64,000 bases of DNA, taken from Gloeopeniophorella convolvens. Its lineage: Eukaryota > Basidiomycota > Agaricomycetes > Russulales. The DNA is taken from NCBI GenBank assembly GCA_022496205.1, contig WTXD01000069.1, positions 62,001 through 126,000 on the forward strand, written 5' to 3'. Under the pieces are notes generated by a model, which was not told the DNA's origin, did no database searches, and worked only from the letters and a program-made list of their open reading frames with translations. This document shows positions 59,290 through 64,000 of the stretch, piece after piece. A program made the translations under genes and the position numbers. How positions within the stretch are numbered: position 1 is the first letter of the stretch; every line of letters starts with the position of its first letter.

Positions 59290-62280
59290 ATGTCGACACC
59301 TCCCTCTCCATCTGCTTTTCTCCCTGCGCAGTCGCCGCCACCAACTGCATCCCTTCCTGCCTCCACCTCGTCCTTGAAACTTAACCTCAAGGACATGAAG
59401 CTCACGCCTAATCCAGGCAACAAATTTGAGGGCTCCAACTGGAACGAGTGGTCTACCTCGTTCAAAGGCCTCCTCATGATGGCCAACCTTGGTGGGCTCT
59501 TGGAGCTCAAAGAAATGCCGTCCCATGCCACCCAAGAAGACTGGGACACGGCCCAAGGCGTCATGAAGGGATACTTTATGTCCCACATGGCCTACACCAT
59601 CTGGAGCTCCATTGAGAGCGACGCCACTTACCCTACAGTGGCTCACAAGTGGGGCAAGCTTAGGGAAACCTATGCGGGCGTTGGGGCCACTACGGCCTTC
59701 AACAACTGGGTCAGCTTGACCCAAGCGCGGCTGGACGACTCCAAGCCAATGACACCTCAGCTCAATGAGCTGAACGCGCTAAGGAACAACCTCACCTCTG
59801 CGGGCATGGGGGTCTCTGACCTCCAGTTCTGCCTCATCCTCCTCCAGGCCATGCCGGTGTCATACGACACGGTGGCCTCCACCATCCTCGCTGCCAGCTT
59901 ACCCTCAAAGCTGGAGCACGACAACATCGCGCAAACAATCCTCAATGAGGAAACGCGCCGTCAGTCCAATGGCTCTCTCAACGCGGCCAGGGCGCCCATC
60001 AAGGGCAAGGGTGACAAACCCAAGAAAAAGGATGTGACTTGCCACTACTGCAAGAAAAAAGGTCACATCCGCCCTGATTGCCGCAAGCTGAAGAAGGACA
60101 TTGAGGATGGAAAGGTGGATGCCAAGGGCAACAAGGTGGCGGACAGTAACAAGTCCGCCAACGTGCATGTACTAGTACCTACCACCGCCACTATTCAGGA
60201 GGTGGACAATGAACTGCGCGTTTCCCTTTATGCCTCTGTGCGATCCCGCTGGATGATGGACTCTGGCGCAACACACCACATCACTCCCTACCGCTCCGAC
60301 TTCACAGACTACTCCCTCACCAAAGGCAGTATAAGCCTGGGAGACAACTCTACAGTCGAGCAATGTGGTGTTGGCACCGTCGTCTTCAAAACAGGGCAGA
60401 ACTCCGTGATAACCCTCAATAATGTGCTGCATATTCCAAATGTCAAGACACGCTTTATATCTACGCGTGCTCTAGCACAGAAAGGGGCCACTGTCACGTT
60501 TGAGGAACGCTCCTTTAAAATCTCTGTCAACCAGAGTCATGTTGCAACGGGCTACTTAGAAGGCAACCTTTACTGGTTAGACGCCTCAGTACAGTCCCTC
60601 AATGCACATGTTGGGTCCACTGCCCTCACTTTGGACCTCTGGCATCAGCGCATGGGTCATGTATCATATGAAACCCTAAAGCGCCATGCAGACTCTGTCA
60701 AGGGTCTTGCACTTGATAGCTCAGTCGTGCCCTCTGCTACTTGTCCGGCTTGTGAATCCGGCAAGAGCACACGACTTCCCTTCCCTCACTCCTCCAAAAA
60801 GGCCTCTCGCATTCTAGAGATTGTTCACAGTGATCTTGCGGGGCCTATGCAGAAGGACTCCATCCAAGGTGCCCGGTACACAGCCACTTTCATAGACGAC
60901 TACTCGCGTCATGCAGTCGTCTTTTACCTTAAAACCAAGGATCAGTTTGCTGCAGCCTTCAGGAAGTTCCTAGCATGGGCGGAAACACAAACCGCCCAAC
61001 CGCTAAAGGCTCTGCATTCAGACCGAGGTGGCGAGTACCTGTCGGGCACTGTCAAGGAGATCCTCACGGAGAAGGGAATTGAGCATCACACCACGATGCC
61101 AGGGTCGCCTCAGCAGAATGGAAAAGCCGAGCGGTTTAACCGCACCATTATGGATAAGGCACTGTCCATGCTACATCATGCTGGACTGTCTTTCGGCTTC
61201 TGGGAATTAGCGGTAGGCGCTGCTGTGCACGTCTATAACCGTACCCCTACCAGAACGCTTGAGTGGCGCACACCCATTGAGCGCTGGAGTGCTGGTCACA
61301 CTCCTGATGTCTCTTACTTTCGCGTCTTTGGATGCTTGGCATACAAACATGTGCCTAGTGACAAACGTAGGAAACTCGACGCTAAGGCGATTGAGACCAC
61401 ATTTGTTGGGTACGAGTCGGGTTCTAAGGGCTACCGACTATGGAATGGACGTACTCACTCTATTGAAGTGTCCCGCGATGTGACCTTTGATGAGAGCACA
61501 TTCCCATCTAAGCAGAGGCCTGAGCCGTCCTCTACTGTTCTCCAACCAGCCCCAGTTGTCTTACCAGTGCCAACGGTACAACTTGCTATCCCACCGGCGA
61601 ATCCACCGCCTCCACCACCTCCTGTTCCCTCTCCTGCGCCGCCTAATCCGCCTGCAAAGGAAGAAAAACAGGAAGAAAACCCCTTCATTGTACAGCGACC
61701 TGTCACCCCTCCACCTCTATTCAGACAAACACCGGTCCCTCAGACCCCTCAAAGACGCACCACACGGCCAGTTCACCGGCCAGCCGTGGTATCTCCTCAT
61801 ATGGAGAGACTGGAACCTATAATTCAGCCACCAGTAGTAGATCCACCCCACCCAACTCCTGAGCAAATGCGGGGGAATGCCGAGCAGCGTAGCCGGCTAC
61901 TTAGGGAAATGGATGAGGCTCAGCCTGTGCGGCGCACTGCGCGCCCGCATCGTCCTAACCCCAAGTACTACTCTGGAGATAACGCTGAATTCCGGTCTGG
62001 ACGTCTGGGAATTGCAGAGCTACTTGCAGCTGCAATTGGTGAAGATCCTGCCACTTATAAAGAGGCAATGCGGTCTGAAAACGCGGAGGAATGGACTGAA
62101 GCGTGCCAATATGAAATGGACGCTCTTGCCAAGAACAGCACATGGGAGTTAATGGATCTCCCTGCAGGTCGCAAAGCTGTAAAATCCAAATGGGTTTTCA
62201 AGCTCAAAGCAGATGGACGCTTTCGAGCTCGGATTGGTGGCAAAGGGCTTTACACAAGTCCCTGGGATAGACTACGATGA
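59290..62280 (+). CDS. Copia gag-protease-integrase and start of reverse transcriptase
   Basis: A 996-codon frame begins MSTPPSPSAFLPAQSPPP. Gag (about residues 30-240) ends in a zinc knuckle with CHYCKKKGHIRPDC (CX2CX4HX4C). The aspartic protease has WMMDSGATHH near residue 320. An integrase zinc region with LWHQRMGHVS and a core with HSDLAGPMQ, FIDDYSRHAV and SPQQNGKAERFNR supply the D,D,E residues. A Pro-rich stretch follows. Reverse transcriptase begins with WTEACQYEMDALAKNSTWEL and KWVFKLKADG. One extra A at 62233 then shifts the frame, and the last dozen residues are spurious. Relative to intact family members this single base is the only obvious defect. The product would form the particle and process itself, but could not reverse transcribe. 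Confidence 0.9.
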   Translation: MSTPPSPSAFLPAQSPPPTASLPASTSSLKLNLKDMKLTPNPGNKFEGSNWNEWSTSFKGLLMMANLGGLLELKEMPSHATQEDWDTAQGVMKGYFMSHMAYTIWSSIESDATYPTVAHKWGKLRETYAGVGATTAFNNWVSLTQARLDDSKPMTPQLNELNALRNNLTSAGMGVSDLQFCLILLQAMPVSYDTVASTILAASLPSKLEHDNIAQTILNEETRRQSNGSLNAARAPIKGKGDKPKKKDVTCHYCKKKGHIRPDCRKLKKDIEDGKVDAKGNKVADSNKSANVHVLVPTTATIQEVDNELRVSLYASVRSRWMMDSGATHHITPYRSDFTDYSLTKGSISLGDNSTVEQCGVGTVVFKTGQNSVITLNNVLHIPNVKTRFISTRALAQKGATVTFEERSFKISVNQSHVATGYLEGNLYWLDASVQSLNAHVGSTALTLDLWHQRMGHVSYETLKRHADSVKGLALDSSVVPSATCPACESGKSTRLPFPHSSKKASRILEIVHSDLAGPMQKDSIQGARYTATFIDDYSRHAVVFYLKTKDQFAAAFRKFLAWAETQTAQPLKALHSDRGGEYLSGTVKEILTEKGIEHHTTMPGSPQQNGKAERFNRTIMDKALSMLHHAGLSFGFWELAVGAAVHVYNRTPTRTLEWRTPIERWSAGHTPDVSYFRVFGCLAYKHVPSDKRRKLDAKAIETTFVGYESGSKGYRLWNGRTHSIEVSRDVTFDESTFPSKQRPEPSSTVLQPAPVVLPVPTVQLAIPPANPPPPPPPVPSPAPPNPPAKEEKQEENPFIVQRPVTPPPLFRQTPVPQTPQRRTTRPVHRPAVVSPHMERLEPIIQPPVVDPPHPTPEQMRGNAEQRSRLLREMDEAQPVRRTARPHRPNPKYYSGDNAEFRSGRLGIAELLAAAIGEDPATYKEAMRSENAEEWTEACQYEMDALAKNSTWELMDLPAGRKAVKSKWVFKLKADGRFRARIGGKGLYTSPWDRLR

Positions 62281-63586
62281 AACCTTCTCTCCAGTTGCCA
62301 GATTTGAGTCACTACGACTCTTGCTAGCGTTAGCTGCGCTAGAGGATTGGGAAATCCACCAGATGGACGTCAAGTCGGCGTTCCTTCATGGCAACCTGGA
62401 TGAAGAGATCTATATGGAGCAACCACAAGGTTTCGCAGTACCAGGCCAGGAGAACAAGGTCTGCCGCCTTAAAAAGGCAATATACGGTCTCAAACAAGCT
62501 TCACGCGCATGGAACTTGCAATTCCATGGAGTTCTTGAGGAACTCGGCTTCACGCGCACGGTCTCAGATGCTGGGATCTATGTGTATCTTCAACGTGGGG
62601 GGGATATAAAAATCATCATTATTCTATACGTTGACGACATCACTTTGATGGGGAACTCCCTATCTGAGGTTACTCGCATCAAGGCTGCTCTTAGTGCGCG
62701 CTATGAGATGACGGATCTTGGAGAAATCCAGTCCTACCTCGGGGTTCGCATCACTCGCGATCGACCCTTACGCCGCCTAGAGATTGACCAGTCTGGATAT
62801 ATCCTCCACAAGCTGAAGCAATTCAAGCTGGATGGTGCCGATCCTAACCTCACCCCCCTTCCTGCCGGCGCCGAAGTGCACCTTGTCAAGTCAGATAAGG
62901 AGGCATCCGCTGAAGAGAGACAGTACTATCAATCTCTCATCGGAAGTTTGCTCTATGCAAACCTTGGCACTAGACCGGACATTTCCTTTGCTGTGGGACG
63001 CCTTGCCCAGTACGCAGCAAATCCCTCACCAAAACATCTAAGCCTTGCAAAATATGTCCTCAAATACCTCAAGGGGACTATTAACTATCGCATCCGCTAT
63101 GATGGGGCCAATGGGGTCGGACTTTATGGTTACTCCGACTCAAGCTGGGGAGACAACCCAGACGACTATCGTTCCACCTCTGGCTACGTATTCCTTCTAG
63201 CAGAAGGCGCAATCTCTTGGTCCTCGCGCAAGCAAAAGACCATCGCCCTCAGCACCACTGAAGCCGAGTACATGGCCTTAACCGACGCTGGCAACCAAGC
63301 CGCGTGGTATCAGAGCTTCTACTCTGAGCTAGGATACAATGTTGAAGATCCAATCCTGTTGCACGGCGACAACAAAGGTTCAGTTGACCTCGCCAGCAAT
63401 CCAGTTACTGGCAGGAGATCCAAACATATCCAGCTAAAGCACCACAAGATCCGCGAGTATGTTCAAAACAACGTCGTAGATCTGGTTCGCACCAAGACAG
63501 AGGACATGGTAGCAGATGGCTTAACAAAATCACTTGCCAAATCGCGCCACTCCCTGCTCTCTGGGCAAATGGGTTTAGTAGGATGA
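62213..63586 (+). CDS. Copia reverse transcriptase and RNase H (frame +1)
   Basis: Continues pol after the frameshift: VAKGFTQVPGIDYDETFSPV, QMDVKSAFLHGNLDEEIYM and the catalytic YVDD (LYVDDITLMGNS). RNase H carries YGYSDSSWG, STSGYVFLL and STTEAEYMAL, and the end is KSRHSLLSGQMGLVG. The true coding sequence begins at the frameshift near 62233; the upstream part of this frame is not real. No second lesion is visible to the TGA at 63584-63586. Programmed frameshifting is unlikely because copia elements normally use one frame and no slippery site is present. Confidence 0.9.
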   Translation: MDAFELGLVAKGFTQVPGIDYDETFSPVARFESLRLLLALAALEDWEIHQMDVKSAFLHGNLDEEIYMEQPQGFAVPGQENKVCRLKKAIYGLKQASRAWNLQFHGVLEELGFTRTVSDAGIYVYLQRGGDIKIIIILYVDDITLMGNSLSEVTRIKAALSARYEMTDLGEIQSYLGVRITRDRPLRRLEIDQSGYILHKLKQFKLDGADPNLTPLPAGAEVHLVKSDKEASAEERQYYQSLIGSLLYANLGTRPDISFAVGRLAQYAANPSPKHLSLAKYVLKYLKGTINYRIRYDGANGVGLYGYSDSSWGDNPDDYRSTSGYVFLLAEGAISWSSRKQKTIALSTTEAEYMALTDAGNQAAWYQSFYSELGYNVEDPILLHGDNKGSVDLASNPVTGRRSKHIQLKHHKIREYVQNNVVDLVRTKTEDMVADGLTKSLAKSRHSLLSGQMGLVG

Positions 63587-63600
63587 TGGATGTCTTGATC

Positions 63601-63609
63601 ACGGGGGGA
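63601..63609 (+). other. Polypurine tract
   Basis: ACGGGGGGA lies directly before the 3' LTR and is the expected plus-strand priming site. It follows the pol stop by 14 bases. Confidence 0.7.
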
Positions 63610-64000
63610 TGTTGAGACGGACAGTGTCCTGGCGGCTCTGATTAGATTAGATATGGACCTAATGATCAAGGACTATCTTATCTTGTGTACATAATGTTCT
63701 AGACTTAAGGCTGTGTTCAGCCCCACATTCGTTTCCATGTTCTGGACTATTCTAGGGCATTCCATGACCCACCTTGTACTCCGGTACCCACTCTTACTCC
63801 GTTTCATGTGGGTCTCCTAGGCTTTCTAAGCAGTGTTTATCACATGCTATCTGTCGCTCCTTACTGTATATAAGGACCTCTTTCTTCACCTTTGTAGCCT
63901 CAGTCTTTTGACCTTCTCTGACTGAGGCAAGTACACTTACACTCCTTTCACTTCTACCTTATGCTTACCTTACCTTGTAGCGTCACTCTGTGTCCTTCAG
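63610..64000 (+). repeat. Copia 3' LTR, truncated by the window edge
   Basis: The first 391 bases repeat 57914-58304 almost exactly. The last 94 bases expected from the 5' LTR, and the target duplication, lie outside the window. Confidence 0.92.

Larger units (their letters stand above)
57914..64000 (+). mobile_element. Ty1/copia LTR retrotransposon, 3' end beyond the window
   Basis: Two LTR sequences in direct orientation bound a gag-pol region in the order gag, protease, integrase, reverse transcriptase, RNase H, which defines Ty1/copia. The LTR starts TGTTGA and ends TCAACA. It sits inside the gypsy pol remnant. The LTRs differ very little over the part visible (for instance one A/G change about 35 bases in), so insertion is recent. 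The pol frame has one frameshift, so this copy is probably not autonomous. The bases before it, TACTG, should recur after the 3' LTR outside the window. Confidence 0.93.

Overview
The window reads as nuclear DNA of an agaricomycete (mushroom-forming basidiomycete). The support is the gene structure: many introns of about 50-60 bases with GT..AG ends, a 29-base first exon, and NACHT-WD40 NLR-like proteins with the C-terminal tail typical of that group. Ty1/copia, chromodomain Ty3/gypsy and DUF6589-type sequences fit too. No search could be run, so family names rest on motif recognition.

Layout. Positions 1-6.7 kb hold no gene I can support. A 30-base poly(A) run there may end a retroposed copy. 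From 6.76 to about 55.8 kb lies a tandem array of four NLR-like genes on the + strand, at 6761-12667, 16895-22798, 30252-36163 and 42871-48785. Each has a C2-like N-terminal domain, a helical region, a NACHT ATPase and up to fourteen WD40 repeats arranged as seven plus seven. Between the NLRs lie decayed copies of bystander genes in fixed order: a minus-strand membrane-segment fragment, a DBP3-like DEAD-box helicase (lost between NLR1 and NLR2), remnants of an unassigned gene, a Pro/Ala- and acid-rich segment, and a cytoplasmic dynein heavy-chain tail fragment. Every bystander copy has stops, frameshifts or missing motifs, while two of the four NLRs are fully open. The array stops at 55.8 kb inside what would be the 5' flank of a fifth NLR.

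State of the NLRs. NLR2 (1756 aa) and NLR4 (1761 aa) are complete once introns are removed. NLR4 looks split only because its last intron carries a stop. NLR1 has a stop exactly between its two predicted propellers and would give a 1295-aa, one-propeller protein. NLR3 has a 2-base deletion in WD40 repeat 3. Copies 1 and 2 match in the NACHT region, as do 3 and 4, whereas copies 2, 3 and 4 match in the N-terminal half. This points to exchange of modules between tandem neighbours.

Mobile DNA. A 290-bp inverted-repeat element and a 520-bp solo LTR sit in bystander fragments, and the paralogous copies supply their empty sites. At 56.2-64 kb insertions are nested: a DUF6589-type gene is cut by a minus-strand chromodomain gypsy element, which is cut by a copia element with two LTRs. 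The copia pol has a one-base frameshift, and its 3' LTR runs off the window.
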